Assembly: GCA_900317905.1 (NCBI GenBank)
Contig: ONIN01000003.1
Span: forward strand, 81,780-145,779
DNA from: an uncultured Eubacteriales bacterium
GTDB lineage: Bacteria; Bacillota; Clostridia; Oscillospirales; Oscillospiraceae
Direction: 5' to 3'
Length of the DNA stretch: 64,000 nt
Shown here in pieces: positions 8,283-20,400 of this stretch (position 1 is the stretch's first letter; each line of letters starts with the position of its first letter). Below the pieces are notes generated by a model, which searched no databases, was not told the DNA's origin, and worked only from the letters and a program-made list of their open reading frames with translations. The position numbers and the translations under genes were made by a program.

Positions 8283-8307
8283 CACCCCATTACCAAGGAG
8301 AACATCT

Positions 8308-9135
8308 ATGCAAACGGAAACCAAAACCAAAAACATCCGGCTGGGCTGGCTGCCGATTTTGATCGGCGCTGCCATCGCTCTGGCAGCCATGGTGGTGCTG
8401 GGCTTTATGCTCCGGCAGAGTCTCGCAAGGGATCAGGCGGAGGCCCCGGCCATCGCGGAAGCCACCCCGGAGCCCACCATCTACACGCTGGAGACTTACG
8501 CGGAGGCCCACGGCTACCAGCTTTCGGACTACCCGGAGCCGCTGGTAGAGCTTTATAACAAGAACCCCGAGGCCCGGCAGTTCGTCATGGAGTACCCCCT
8601 CTACAAGGACGAGACCCCGGAAATCGACCTCCACGATGAATACACTGAGGGCGAGGTGCCGCTGCTGTTTCAGTGGGATCGGCGCTGGGGCTATCGGATG
8701 TACAACCAGAACTTCATGGCCCGCACCGGCTGCGGCCCCACCTGTTTGAGCATGGCCATCATCGGACTCACCGGGAACGTGAGCTGCAATCCCTGGGCCC
8801 TGGCCCAGTACGCCGAAGAGCACAACTTCTGCATCCCCGGCAGCGGCACGGTCTGGGAGTTCATCCCCAACTGCGCGGAATACTTCGGCGTCCATGCCCA
8901 GGTACTGGGTCTCAGCGAGAGCAGCATCACCGCCGAGCTGAACGCCGGGAATCTGGTGATCGTGGTGGTCGGCCCCGGCGACTTCACGGACAACGGCCAC
9001 TTCCTGCTGCTCACCGGCGTGGAGAACGGGCTCATCCGCATCCACGACCCCTACAGTCCCCGAAACTCCGAGCTGCTCTGGACATACGAGCGTCTGGCCT
9101 CCCAGATCAAGGGCCTCTGGACCCTCTACACATAA
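8308..9135 (+). CDS. Membrane-anchored C39-like cysteine peptidase, copy 2
   Basis: The 275-residue paralogue of the previous gene has one N-terminal transmembrane helix (about residues 12-36), an acidic/Pro-rich stalk, and a C39_2 peptidase domain from about residue 110. The Cys of ARTGCGPTCLSMA, the His of DNGHFLLLTG and the Asp of RIHDPYSPRN form the expected triad. An AAGGAG site precedes the ATG at 8308. Conserved blocks shared with copy 1 include GLTG, AQYAEE, PGSGT and VVVGPGDFT, so the pair arose by tandem duplication. Function and substrate are not known. Confidence 0.8.
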   Translation: MQTETKTKNIRLGWLPILIGAAIALAAMVVLGFMLRQSLARDQAEAPAIAEATPEPTIYTLETYAEAHGYQLSDYPEPLVELYNKNPEARQFVMEYPLYKDETPEIDLHDEYTEGEVPLLFQWDRRWGYRMYNQNFMARTGCGPTCLSMAIIGLTGNVSCNPWALAQYAEEHNFCIPGSGTVWEFIPNCAEYFGVHAQVLGLSESSITAELNAGNLVIVVVGPGDFTDNGHFLLLTGVENGLIRIHDPYSPRNSELLWTYERLASQIKGLWTLYT

Positions 9136-9140
9136 AAACA

Positions 9141-9175
9141 CAGCCATCTCAGACGAGGTGGCTGTTGCTGCGTTT
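9141..9175 (+). terminator. Weak hairpin terminator after the C39-like pair
   Basis: CAGCCA and TGGCTG arms with inner CTC/GAG pairs are followed by TTGCTGCGTTTATT. The tail is weak, so termination may be incomplete. Confidence 0.45.
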
Positions 9176-9214
9176 ATTAGTTTACCATAATTATATTATG
9201 TTTTAATCCATGCA

Positions 9215-9264
9215 GCAAAAAACCATCCGCAGGCTTCCCTGTGACAGCGGGGATCTGCGGATGG
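9215..9264 (-). terminator. Intrinsic terminator of the YitT-family gene
   Basis: On the minus strand CCATCCGCAG (9255-9264) pairs with CTGCGGATGG (9223-9232), followed by TTTTTTGCTG. It begins 30 bases past the stop codon at 9297. Confidence 0.9.
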
Positions 9265-9296
9265 CTGATTCTGAAAGGAGTCCGGGGAGGCAACGC

Positions 9297-10166
9297 TTAC
9301 TTCTGCTCTCCCCCGGTCTGCTTGATGTGCTGGCCGATGATCTCGGAGACGTCGGTGACGGTGACGAAGGCGGAGCCGTCCATCTCGTGGATGATCTTTT
9401 TCACGGCGGGGATCTCAATGCGGGTGATGACGCAGTAAAGCACCACCTTCTGCCCGCTGATGAGACCGCGGCCTTCGATCAGAGTACAGGTGCGGCCCAG
9501 TTGGGTATAGAGGGCGTCGGCGATGTGCTGGCCCTCATCGGTGATGATCATGACCGCCTTCCCCTGCTCCATGCCGTTCTCTACCATGTCGATGATCTTG
9601 GAGGTGATGAAGTAGGTCAGCAGACTGTAGAGCGCGCGGTCTAGGCCGAAGAGCAGCCCCGCCACGCCGTAGATGACGATGTTGAAGCCCAGGACGATCT
9701 GCCCGGTGGAGAAGGAGGTTTTCCGGCTCAGGAGCATGGCCACGATCTCGGTGCCGTCGAGACAGCCGCCGCTTCGCAGGATCAGTCCCACGCCGAGTCC
9801 CAGCAGCACACCGCCGAAGCACACCACCAGCAGATCCTGATCCGTGATGGCCGGCAGCGGCGCGAACACCTCCAGCAGCACCGAAAACAGCACCATGGCA
9901 TAGAGGCCCCGGATCAGGAACCCCCAGCCCAGCCGCCGGAGTCCAAGGATCAGAAACGGGATGTTCAGCACCACGATGAACAGGCCCAGGGGCAGGCCGC
10001 TCAACTGGCTCACGATCATGCTGACGCCCACGATGCCGCCGTCCAGGATCGTGAAGGGCACCAGAAATTCCTCCAACGCAAAGGCCGCCGAAGCCGCCGC
10101 GATAGTCAGCAGCAGAAACGGCAGGATCACATCGGAAAACAGATTGGTCTTCTCCCCCTGCTTCAC
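9297..10166 (-). CDS. YitT-family integral membrane protein (DUF161/DUF2179)
   Basis: The 289-residue protein has about six transmembrane helices over residues 15-200, with the Gly-rich blocks LDGGIVGVSMIVSQLSGLP and GGCLDGTEIVAMLL typical of YitT. A soluble C-terminal DUF2179 domain (about 205-285) ends with EMDGSAFVTVTDVSEIIG. The transport substrate of this family is unknown. I chose the GTG start at 10166, which has AGGAGGG eight bases upstream; a start at 10223 would precede the promoter -10. The gene is monocistronic, with its own promoter and terminator. Confidence 0.88.
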   Translation of the reverse strand: MKQGEKTNLFSDVILPFLLLTIAAASAAFALEEFLVPFTILDGGIVGVSMIVSQLSGLPLGLFIVVLNIPFLILGLRRLGWGFLIRGLYAMVLFSVLLEVFAPLPAITDQDLLVVCFGGVLLGLGVGLILRSGGCLDGTEIVAMLLSRKTSFSTGQIVLGFNIVIYGVAGLLFGLDRALYSLLTYFITSKIIDMVENGMEQGKAVMIITDEGQHIADALYTQLGRTCTLIEGRGLISGQKVVLYCVITRIEIPAVKKIIHEMDGSAFVTVTDVSEIIGQHIKQTGGEQK

Positions 10167-10202
10167 AGGGAATCCCTCCTGACAAAATGGTTTTCTGCTT
10201 CG

Positions 10203-10231
10203 ATTGTACCGCATCTCAGCCAAGAGCGCAA
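10203..10231 (-). promoter_or_regulatory. Promoter of the YitT-family gene
   Basis: Minus-strand TTGCGC (10226-10231) and TACAAT (10203-10208) are spaced by 17 bases, ~30 bases before the GTG start. Confidence 0.65.
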
Positions 10232-10305
10232 GGGGGATGAAAGTGTGGAGTATGGAGTTTAAAAAAGCTTTTCAAATGATAGTTTGTGGAGGTGTTAAAG
10301 AGAAT

Positions 10306-10337
10306 CCGTAGGGGAGGGGCAAGCCCCTCCCCTACGG
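10306..10337. repeat. GC-rich perfect palindrome (dispersed intergenic repeat)
   Basis: Two perfect 15-base arms, CCGTAGGGGAGGGGC and its complement, are separated by AA. It belongs with the palindromes at 1484 and 2440. The rest of the 10.23-10.40 kb gap holds only the terminator at 10357. Confidence 0.7.
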
Positions 10338-10356
10338 CCATCATTTGGTTGCATTG

Positions 10357-10395
10357 CAAAAAACAGCACCACCTGCCATGATGGCAGATGGTGCT
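10357..10395 (-). terminator. Terminator of the SLH-protein locus
   Basis: Minus-strand AGCACCATCTGCC pairs with GGCAGGTGGTGCT (one wobble), followed by GTTTTTTGC. Confidence 0.85.
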
Positions 10396-10404
10396 TGGTC
10401 ATAT

Positions 10405-11330
10405 TTACGCTGCGGTCAAAAACCGCTGCATGATGGTGGCGATCTGGGCGCGGGTGGCGGTGCCGTTGGGGAGCAGATTGTGGCTGTCATCCCCCTGCAG
10501 GAGCCCCTTGGCGGCGCACCAGGTCATGGCGTCGGATGCCCAGTCGGGGACGTTGGCAGAGTCCGTGAAGGTCAGCGCCGTGGAGGCGTTCACATCCATA
10601 CCCTTGTAAGCTGCGTAGCGCATGAGGATCGTGGCCGCCTGGGCTCTGGTGAGGGTGTCCTCGGGGCCGAAGGTGAAGTTATCATAGCCGGTGACGATGC
10701 CGTTGGCTTTCGCCCAGGCCACCGCGTCGGCGTACCAGGCGTCATTCTTCACATCCAGGAAGCCGGAGGCGGTGACCGCGGGCTTGCCCTCGATGTTGTA
10801 GAGGATCTGCACCATCTGGGCGCGGGTCAGGTTGGTGTCCGGGGAGAAAGCAGCATCGCCCACCCCCTGCATGATGCCGTTCTGATAGGCGTAGAGCACC
10901 GCATTGTAATACCAGTCCGTGGTCTTCACGTCCGTGAAGGGCAGCACGGCGCTGTCCGGCTGCTGGGGCGGCTGGCCGTTCTGATTGGGATCGCCGGTGG
11001 GCGGGATCATCCCCTGCCCCGGATCGACCATGGGCGGCGTTCCGCCGGGCTGCTGACCACCCTGACCGGGCTGTCCGGGCTGCATTCCGCCCTGCCCGTT
11101 TCCGGTGGAAGCGGTGGCGGTGGCGGCGTCGGAACCGTTCACCTGGAGGGTGTAGGTGCCGCCGGATGTGAGCTGGTCGCTCATGAAAATCACCTGATTG
11201 GCATTTTTCACGCCGGTGGCGGTGTAGAGGGTCTTGCCGCTGTCGTCCAGGATGGCGATGGTGCTGCCCTTCTGGATACTGACGGTGCCGGAGGCGTTGC
11301 CGCAAGGATCGTGGTAAGTCGTTTTTTCAT
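10405..11330 (-). pseudogene. Truncated, frame-broken SLH-domain surface protein
   Basis: The readable part (from about 11318 down to 10405) encodes a small beta domain (ASGTVSIQKGSTIAILDDSG) like the C-terminus of Cthe_2159/DUF4353 carbohydrate-binding proteins. A Gly/Pro/Gln linker and three SLH domains that would dock to the secondary cell-wall polymer follow. Upstream, an intact AGGAGG site and an ATG at 11330 start a signal-peptide-like MKKRLTTILAA, but in another reading frame (119 bases from the GTG at 11211, not a multiple of three). The signal peptide is cut after about ten codons, so the central domain appears to be deleted. A product from the GTG at 11211 would lack a signal peptide. 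A sequencing or assembly error is possible. Confidence 0.7.
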
Positions 11331-11413
11331 TGCAATTCCTCCTTTTCGGAACTGGTGGTTTGGTTCTGACTGTGGCCAGTTTACCGGCCCAACCTGTGAC
11401 GAAACTTAAAGAA

Positions 11414-11460
11414 CCGAAAAAGGATGTCCCCCTCCAAAGCTTCGGAGGGGGACATTTTTC
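11414..11460. terminator. Bidirectional terminator after the giant surface-protein gene
   Basis: ATGTCCCCCTCC pairs perfectly with GGAGGGGGACAT around an 8-base loop. T-runs follow on both strands, CCTTTTT on the minus side. Confidence 0.88.
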
Positions 11461-11469
11461 GTATGGTGG

Positions 11470-14400
11470 TTACCCGAGCTTCATGACAGCGGCGTCGGAA
11501 ATCACACTGCTGCCGTTCTGATCGGTCACGATACAGCGGACCATCCGTCCGTCGCTGGCTGCGGTGAGCACGGATTTGTAGGCCGGCTTCTTCACGGAGC
11601 TGTCGGTCCAGGTCTCTCCGCCGTCGCTGCTGATCTGCCACTGATAGGTCAGGCCCACGCCCACGGCCGTGACGGAGAAGGCAGCGACCGCGTTCAGCTT
11701 GCCCACATAATCCTGGGGCTGGGCGGTGATCGCGAGGGCCGCGAGGCGCATGACGGCAGTGTCGCTGATGACGGAATATCCGCCGGACTCCGTCACCACG
11801 CAGCGCACCATGCGCCCGTCGTTGGCGGCGGTAAGGGTGGTCTTATAGACCGCCTTCTTCACAGAGCTGTTGGTCCAGGTCTCCCCACCGTCATTGCTGT
11901 ACTGCCACTGGTAGGTCAGATCCGCGCCCTCTGCCGTGACGGAGAAGCTGGCGACCGAATTGACCGCACCCTCGCAGTCCCGGGGCTGGGCGGTGATCGT
12001 GAGGGGCAGGAGCCGCATGACGGCGGCATCGCTGACAGCGGTATCGCCGTAGGGATCCGTCACCACGCAGCGCACCATGCGCCCGTTGCTGGCGGTGGTG
12101 AGCGTGGCGTTATAGACCGCCTTTCTCACGGAGCTGTTGGTCCAGGTCTCCCCGCCGTCGCGGCTGTACTGCCACTGGTAGCTGAGGCCGTCGCCCTCCG
12201 CCCGGATCAGGAAGCTGGCGACAGAATTCAGCTTTCCGGTGTAATCACTCGGCTGGGTGGTGATGACGATGCGCTGGATCTGCATGGTCGCGGTCTGGCT
12301 GACGACGGCGTTGCCGTAGCGGTCCGTCACCGTGCAGCGCACCATGCGCCCGTTGCTGGCGGCGGTGAGGGTCGTCTTATAGACCGCCTTTTTCACAGAG
12401 CTGTTGGTCCAGGTCTCCCCGTTGTCATTGCTGATCTGCCACTGATAGGTCAGGCCCTCGCCTTCCGCCGCAACGGTGAAGCTGGCGGAGGTATTGACCT
12501 TCCCCACATAGCTCTGGGGCTGGGTGGTGATAGCGAGGTTCGAAAGGCGCATGACAGCGGTGTCGCTGGTGACGGCGTTGCCGTAACGGTCTGTCACCAC
12601 GCAGCGCACCATGCGGCCGCTGTTGGCGGCGGTGAGCGTGGCGTTGTACACCGCCTTTTTCACGGAGCTGTTGGTCCAGGTCTCCCCGCCGTTTTTGCTG
12701 ATCTGCCACTGATAGGTCAGGCCCTCGCCTTCCGCCGCGACGGTGAAGCTGGCGACGGCATTGGGCATGCCCACAGAATCCTGAGGCTGGGCGGTGATCC
12801 TGAGATCCGAGAGGCGCATGACGGCGCTGGCGCTGGTTTCGCTGACGCCGTACTGATCCGTCACCACGCAGCGCACCATGCGCCCGTTGGCGGCGGCGGT
12901 GAGCCGCGCGTTGTAGACCGCCTTCTTCACAGAGCTGTCGGTCCAGGTCTCCCCGCCGTCACTGCTGATCTGCCACTGGTAGGTCAGGCCCTCGCCCACC
13001 GCCGTGACGGTGAAACTGGCGGTGGCGTTCAGCAGGCGCACTGCGTCCTTCGGCTGGGCGGTGATGGCCAGGTGCGAAACATGGATCACGGCGGGCTCGC
13101 TGACGACGGTCTGGCCGATCTTGTCTGTGACCACACAGCGATAGCGCTGGCCGGAGACAGCATCCTGTACCGGAACGGACAGAACGCCGGATTCCCCGTC
13201 CAGATCTGTCCAGTCTCCCCCGGCCGCAGGCTGCGTCTGCCACCGGTAGGTCAGGCCCTTGCCGCTGGCCTCCACAGAGAAGACGGCCACGTCGCCCGCT
13301 CTGCCGGTATAGCTCTTGGGCTTGGTGAGGATCCGGGGTTCGGGAATGATCTCATAGAATTTCGCGGTGACCTGCTGGTCGGCCCGCATCTGCAGCGTGA
13401 GCACGTCGTCGGTGCCGATGCAGACGCCGTCCTGATACCAGCCCTCGAAGGCGTATTCCTCGGCGGGCGTCGCCACGAGGGCAGCCTCCGCGCCGTGCTC
13501 ATAGCGGCCCGCGCCGGTGACGCTTCCGCCGCCGGAGATCTCCGCCGTGAGGCTGTGCATGGGATAGATGGGTGCGAGATAGAGATTGGAGGCATAGGCA
13601 TTGGCGTCGGCGTCCGTCCGAATGACCACCTCGGTGACGGTCTCCCCGGTGGCGTAGTCATAGGAGTAGCTGCCCGCCGGGATCTGGAGCGCCAGCGGAT
13701 CCTCGTAATAGTATCTGCCGGGCTCCGCGGAGAAGGTGACGCTGTAGTGCTTCGCCGGATCCAGCCCCACAACGCGATAGCCGCTCTCGGTCTCCAGCAC
13801 GCGGATGCCGCTCAGGGTGCGGATGCCGTAGATCAGGATCGAGGTGGCGAGACTGGTGCCCATCTCATCCAGCTGGTTGGTGGAGACCACCAGCCGCTGG
13901 GTATAGTGCTGCGGCGTGACGGCGATGGGCTCGCCGGTGCAGGTGATCCAGGGGCCGCCGTCCAGCGAGTAGCGGTAATTCTCATCGAAGGACTGGGCGG
14001 TCTGGCCGGCCGCATAATCGAAGGTGACCACCGGCGCCGCCAGGGCGTAGTCGATGGTGGAGACGGGATTTTTCAGCAGCTGGGCCCGGGTGAGGCTGAT
14101 GCGGTCTTCCATGGCGTCCCGCCACTCATACCAGCTGGTCGTCTCCTCGGTTCCGGTCATGCCCTTCACCAGTTTGAACAGCTGGAAGCTGTCGAAGATG
14201 ACAGGCATCACCTCATAGCTCACGCCGAACTGCGCCGTCAGGGACTCGCCCAGGGCGCGGGAATCCGCCAGGAAGCCGATGAGCTCCATGTGCTGGGCGG
14301 CCTCCGAGGTAGAGATGTCCGTCGTATAGGCGTTGTGGCGCTTTTCCAGCGAGGCGCGCAGGCCGTCGGAGATCAGAGACACAAAGCGGATCCGGTCCGC

Positions 14401-17400
14401 GATGTCATGGCGCTCCGAGACATGGAAGATGTTGTCGCCGAGATAACGGGTCAGCTTGCAGGCGCACTTGAGGACGATCACAAGCTTGTTGGCGGTCAGA
14501 CCGCTCTTCTTCACGATCGCCTTGTAGCCCGCGTCCAGCGCGTTCCAGAGCTCCGGCTCGATGATCCTCTCCGCGGCGTCGAAGAAGATCTCCATGGGGT
14601 CCATGCCGTCGATGATTTTCTTGATGTCCTCGACGCACTTGCGGACCTTTTTGCCGTCGCCGTTGTCGGGCACGTTCTCTTCCAGGGCGTCCAGATAGAG
14701 ATTGCAGCTGCTGATGACGCTCTGGGCGGCGATGTAGAGATTCACATCCGCCGAGGCGCCCTCAAAGCCTTTCACGATCTTTTTGGCCACATCGGTGGCA
14801 AAGCCGATGTTTTTCCAGACCTCGGCGAAGTCCTCAGAGGTGAAGAGTTCGTTGAGGGTGGAGACGAAGTCGATGTCGGCCAGGGGGACCAGATCCCCCA
14901 GCCCCTTGTTGTTCATGACCTGCATGAGCTTGTTGATGATGAAGCCTTCCAGCTTGTCGTAGGACTTGTTGAAGGCGATCTGGTAGAAGTCCCACTTGTA
15001 GTTCGTGCCGATGAGCTCGAAGGCCTCCGGCAGGGCGCCCAGATAGCCCTCCACCAGGGCGTCCACCTGTTCCTTGGTGGCGTCTTTGGCCTTTTCCCGG
15101 ATCTTCCGGGTGATGAGCTTGTCCCAGTTGCCCAGGCCGCCGCCCTTCAGCCAGTCGCAGACCTTGTTCACCCAGTTGATGGCGCTGTAATAGCCGGAGT
15201 AGTCATCCTGGCTGGCGCTGAGATCCAGCTCGTCCAGAATGATGGCCTTGATCATGTCGTAGTCGTCGGCGCCGAAGAGGGACTTGAAGTCTCCGTCGCC
15301 GGCGGCGAAGGCCAGCAGATTCCAGAGGGTCTCCTGCTGATTGGTGGTGAGCTTTCCGGCCACGTCCCCGGTGGACTCGTAGAGATTCCAGTAGATGAAG
15401 TTCTCGTTGTCCGTGAGGTAGTCATAGGCATCCTGATTCTCCGTGAAGGTCAGGGCGGTCTTCTCCTTCGGACTGATGTTGCTGCTGAGAGACTCCAGGA
15501 ACCAGGAGACCGGGTGCTTGACGATCTCGACCTCCAGGCCATAGGTATTGCTCATGGAGGCAGCGTATTCCCCGAGCTTCTGCTCCTGCTCGGTGTAGAC
15601 CGTCTGGTCCACGCACATGTAGTGGCGCGTCAGCCGCTCGCCGCTCTTCAGGACGCTGAGCTGGCCGTCCAGCCGGGTGGACAGGGCAAACTTGTCCACA
15701 TCCTCGGCGCCGTAGCCGTACATGTCCGAGATGTTGGCGCCGGCGATGTCGAACAGCTCCGTCTCCAGCAGGTAGTCGCCGGTCTCGATACTGGGCAGAT
15801 AGACGTCCTTGAAGCCGTTGTTGATGAGAGAAGCGTTGTAATAGAAGGTGCCGTGGTCCAGCTCCTCGGGGATGTCCAGCCGGAGGGTGAGATTGGAAAG
15901 GCCGTACACCTCGATGGGCTCCGTGGCCACGAAGCTGGTGTAGATCGTCTCGTTGAACTCCGACAGCAGGCCGGAATAGTCCGCCGAAAGGTAGTAGGAG
16001 CCCACCGCGTCGCCCCGGAGGATCCAGGTGATGGTCTCGGTGGTCTGGCCCCGGATCTCCGCCCGGGAGACCTGGGCGCTGGACTCGGTGGCGTAGGTAT
16101 CCACCAGAGAGAGCCCGTTGGGGATGTTCAGCTGGATCTCGTTATTGAGCATGCTGAACTGGCTGGAGGCATTGTTGATGATGTGCAGCCGCACGTTGTA
16201 AAACTCCTTCAGCGTCGACACGCCCACCGGGATCTCCAGATAGGCCACGGACACGTCCTTGGAGAACTCATAGCCCAGACTCTTGGGCGCCAGCACCACC
16301 GGGATGATCTCGGTGGAGGCCTTGCCGTAATGGGGGATGTCATAGTCCACGATCACGGGCTTGTAGATGGTCTCGCCGGTGAGCTCGTTGTAGTGGAAGG
16401 AGGTCTCCACCTTCTTCTGCTCGCCATAGGTCAGGGTCACGTTCACCTGGACGAAATACTGGTTCTCCGGCTTGCTGACGTCGATGCCGGCGGCGCGGAT
16501 CTCCTCGAAGCTCATGGGGGTGATCTCGAAGTGTCCCTCGATCATCACATGGTGCACCAGCGTCATGGTGACGGCGGTCTCCTCCCCGGCCTTGACGATG
16601 ATGTCCTTCTTCGCCGGGAGCCACTGGTTGTCCGGGATCACGCAGCCCACAGTGTGGCGTCCCACCTCGGCGGAGAATACCACGGTACCGCGGCTGTCGG
16701 TGGTGCGGATGACCTGCTCCTCCTCGCCGAGGTCGAAATACACCGGCGCGTTGGGAACGGCCTTTCCGTCCTCGTCCACGATGCGGATGCTGGCCGAGCC
16801 GATGAGGGTGCGGTCCTTCACGGTGACCGTCTTGGTGGCGGTGCCGCGGTTGCCCTCGTCATCGGTGACGGTGAGGGTGATGGTATAGGTACCCACGTCC
16901 TGATAGACATGGACGGGCCGTCGCTCGGTGCTGGTGGTGCCGTCGCCGAAATCGAACTGATAGGCGATGATGGCGGAATTGTCGTGGGAAGAGGAGGCGT
17001 CGATGTAATACTCCACGTCGGCCTCCAGGGTCGCCTCGCAGGCGATGACCGGCACCGGTGCGCTCCGGTCTGGCACCGTGACGCTCTGCAGCTCCAGGGT
17101 GCTGACGTTGCCGCAGCTGTCCATGGCCTCGATCTTATAATAATAGGTGGTGCGCTCCTGAGAGAGGTTGGCGTCGGTGCAGGTGTACTGGCTCTGGCCG
17201 GAGACCGCCTTTCTCTGGGAGATCAGGCTGTAGGAGCCGCTCTCCCCGGTTTTCCGCAGGACGCGGTAGCCGCTGAGATCCGGTTCCTGATTGCCGCTCC
17301 ACTGAATAGTGATCTGCCCCGCGTCATACTGGGCCGCAGCATGGCTGACCGCGGGGGCGGTCACGTCCACCACATAGGTGGTCTCGGCATAATCGCTGCG

Positions 17401-20400
17401 GTTGCCTGCGGCGTCCACAGCGGAGGCACGCAGATAGATCGTGTCCCCGGTCTGCTTCCCGCTCATGGGGATGTTGGCCGTGACGGTCTTGCTGGCGGCG
17501 TTGATGCCCGTGACGCTGGAGAGGGTCTGATACTTCTCCCCGTCCGCGCTGGTCTCCAGCAGGATGGACTGCAGCAGCTGGTTGTCGGTCGCCTGCACGT
17601 TCACCGTGCGGTAGCCGCTGCCGAGGGTGCTGCCCTGGGCGGGGAGAACGGCCTTGATCTCGGGGTTGATGGAATCCGGGATCACCGAGGCGGTGACGAT
17701 GGCGGAGGGCTCGCTGTAGTTGCCGGCCCGGTCGGTCACAGCCACGCGGTAGTCATAGGTGACGCCGCTCTGGGCGGTGCGGTCCAGATAATTGATGGTG
17801 GTGAGGCTGCCGGCGATCTGGCGGAAGTCCTCGCTGCCATGTTCGGCGCGGTAGACGTAGTAGCGGGAGAGATCCTCCTCGCTGCCGCTCTCCCAGCGGA
17901 TCTCCACATAGCCGTTGTAGCCGGTTGCCGTGACGCCGGCGGGCGCCGCGGGGGCCGTGCGGTCCACCACATACTGCACCGCGGGGGCGTTGCTGCCGGA
18001 ATCGCTCTCGTTCCCGGCGGGATCCCGGGCGATGCCGCGCACAAAGAGGAAGCCCTCGTCATAGTCCGCCAGCTGCAGCGTATAGCTCATGGTGCGGGAG
18101 GTGGCCACCGCGGACCAGGTCTGGGTGTAGACGTCGGTCCAGGTCTCTCCGTCGGGAGAGGTCTGCACGGTGATGGCCTGGATGGAATACTCATCCGTTG
18201 CGGTCATGGTCAGCGGGATGCTGGCGGCGTAGTAGCCCGGCAGCGGCCGCAGCTGCGTGATCACAGGGGCGGTGGTGTCCGGCTGGGTCCGCACGACGAC
18301 GTCCTCCGAGGGGGTACCCCGGTTGCCGTGCTGGTCATAGCCCACCACCCGATAGGTGTACTCCGTGTCCGGGGTGAGATTGTAGAGATTGGCGCCCCGG
18401 GTCTTGGTCACCTCCTGAACATTCGTATAGGTGCCGCTGGCGTTTTTTCGCTCCACCCGGAAGGACTGGATGTCGTTGTCGGACACGTCCTCCCAGCTGA
18501 GGGTGACGGTAACGGAGGTGCTCTGCCAGCTCAGGCCCTGGACCTGCTCCGGCCCGGTGTTGTCCACATAGTAGACATAGGTCAGGCCGTCGCTCTCGTT
18601 GCCGCTGGCGTCCCAGGCGACGCCGCGGACATGGATGATCCCTTCCGGAAGGGATTTGGTGTTGACACTGGCGCTCCAGGTGCCGCCCGATCCGGCGGTC
18701 AGCTCTGTGAGCTGCGTCCAGGTCTCGTCGTTTTCCGGTGCGTAATAGAGGGCCGCGCGGGTGACGGCCACGTTGTCCTGGGCCGTGAGCCGCACCGTGA
18801 CGGTGCCGCTGAGGAAGCTGTTGGTGGCCGGAGTGAGCTTGGTGACCACGGGGGCCTCCACGTCCGGCAAACGGGTGGCGCCCACGGTGATGGAGGGCTC
18901 GCCCTCCTGGCCGAACTCATCCACGCCGACGATATAGTAATAGTAGACCTCATCCTCCGCCGCCGTGGTATCGGTGTAGGACAGGGTGGTGCGCTTGTTG
19001 ATCTGGGTCAGCAGCGTAAAGTCATCCTCCGAGGCGGCCCGGCGATAGATCCGGTAGATGGCGGTATCCACCTCGCTGGACATGCTCCAGCTGAGGGAAA
19101 TGGCGGTGATGTCCCCGATGGCGGTGGGGTTCACGATCTGGGCCGGGACGCTGTGGCTCACCAGGAAGGTCTGGGTGCGCTCTCCCTGGGCGCCGTCGGC
19201 GTCCGTGAGCCGCACGGTGATGGGATAGCTGCCGTCAGCGATCTCCGCGATGTCCCATTCAAAACGGAAGGCCCGCACGGTGTCGCTGCTGTTTTCGGGA
19301 TCCGGCGCCGCCTCCCCCAGCAGGGTCTCGCCGTAGAACACCTCCACGCGGACGGCGTCGCCATCCATGTTGACGCCGGCGGGTGCCTTGATGAACAGCG
19401 TGCTGTGGCCCGGCACCAGCTTCCCTCTGGAGTTTTCCGAGGTGATAGCGGTCACCGCGGGCTGGAGGGTGGTGACCTTCCGCTGCGCGGAGGCGGTGCT
19501 GCCGCTTTCGCCGGTGCCGAAAACGGTATAGGTGTAGGCCGTGCCGGGCTGGACGGTCTCATCGGTGAAGGTGCAGTCGGCGGTCACCGCCAGGGTCTCT
19601 CCGTCCCGCTGCACGGTATAGGCGGTCACGGCGCTGCTCACATGGGGGTCCCAGGTGAGGGTGACATGCCGGCTGCTGACGGTGGTCGCCGTCAGTGCCT
19701 GGATGGGAAAATCGCTGAGATCCGTCAGGATCTGCACGCCCTCGGCCACCAGGGGTCCAAAGGCCGCCACATAGGCGTCATAGGCGGCGGGCGGCACCAG
19801 AATGACCTCCAGTCCCTTCATCGGCGCGAAGGGGTTAGCGCCGAACTCCGGCACGGTCTGGCCGGTGAAGGAGAGCACCTTGATGCCGGTGCAGCTGTTG
19901 AAGGGGGTATTGCTGTCAGAGGTGGCGCTCGCGGCCAGGGAGCGGAGGCCGCTGCCGAATTCCACGGCGGTCAGACCGGTCATGCTGGAGAAGGCGTTGT
20001 TGCCGATGGTCTCCAGACTGTCCGGGAGACTGAGGGTGCCGGTGACCTTGCTGCAGCCGTTGAAGGCATAGTTTCCGATCTCCGTGACGCCGCTGCCCAG
20101 CTGCAAGCCGGTCAGATTGCTGCAGCCGCTGAAGGCGTAGGCACCCACGGTCCGGATGCTGTCCGGTATAGTCAGCGTCGAGGCAAGCCCCGTGCAGCTG
20201 CGGAAGGCGTAGCTCTCGATGGCGGTGACGCCCTCCGGGATCGTGACGCTGCGCATCGTCGCGCAGTTCTGGAACGCAGAGGTCCCGATGGTCTGCACAG
20301 AAGCCGGGATCTCCACGTCCCCGCCCGCACCGTAATAGACCACCAGCGCGCCGTCCCGGATCACGAACTCCTCCTGGCTGTCCGCAGGCAGCAGCCGGAG

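Noticed and set aside
11490-13300. Regular repeats considered as a CRISPR array
   Set aside because: The period is 267 bp, the repeats are coding (Ig-like domains), and there are no short repeat/spacer units or cas genes.
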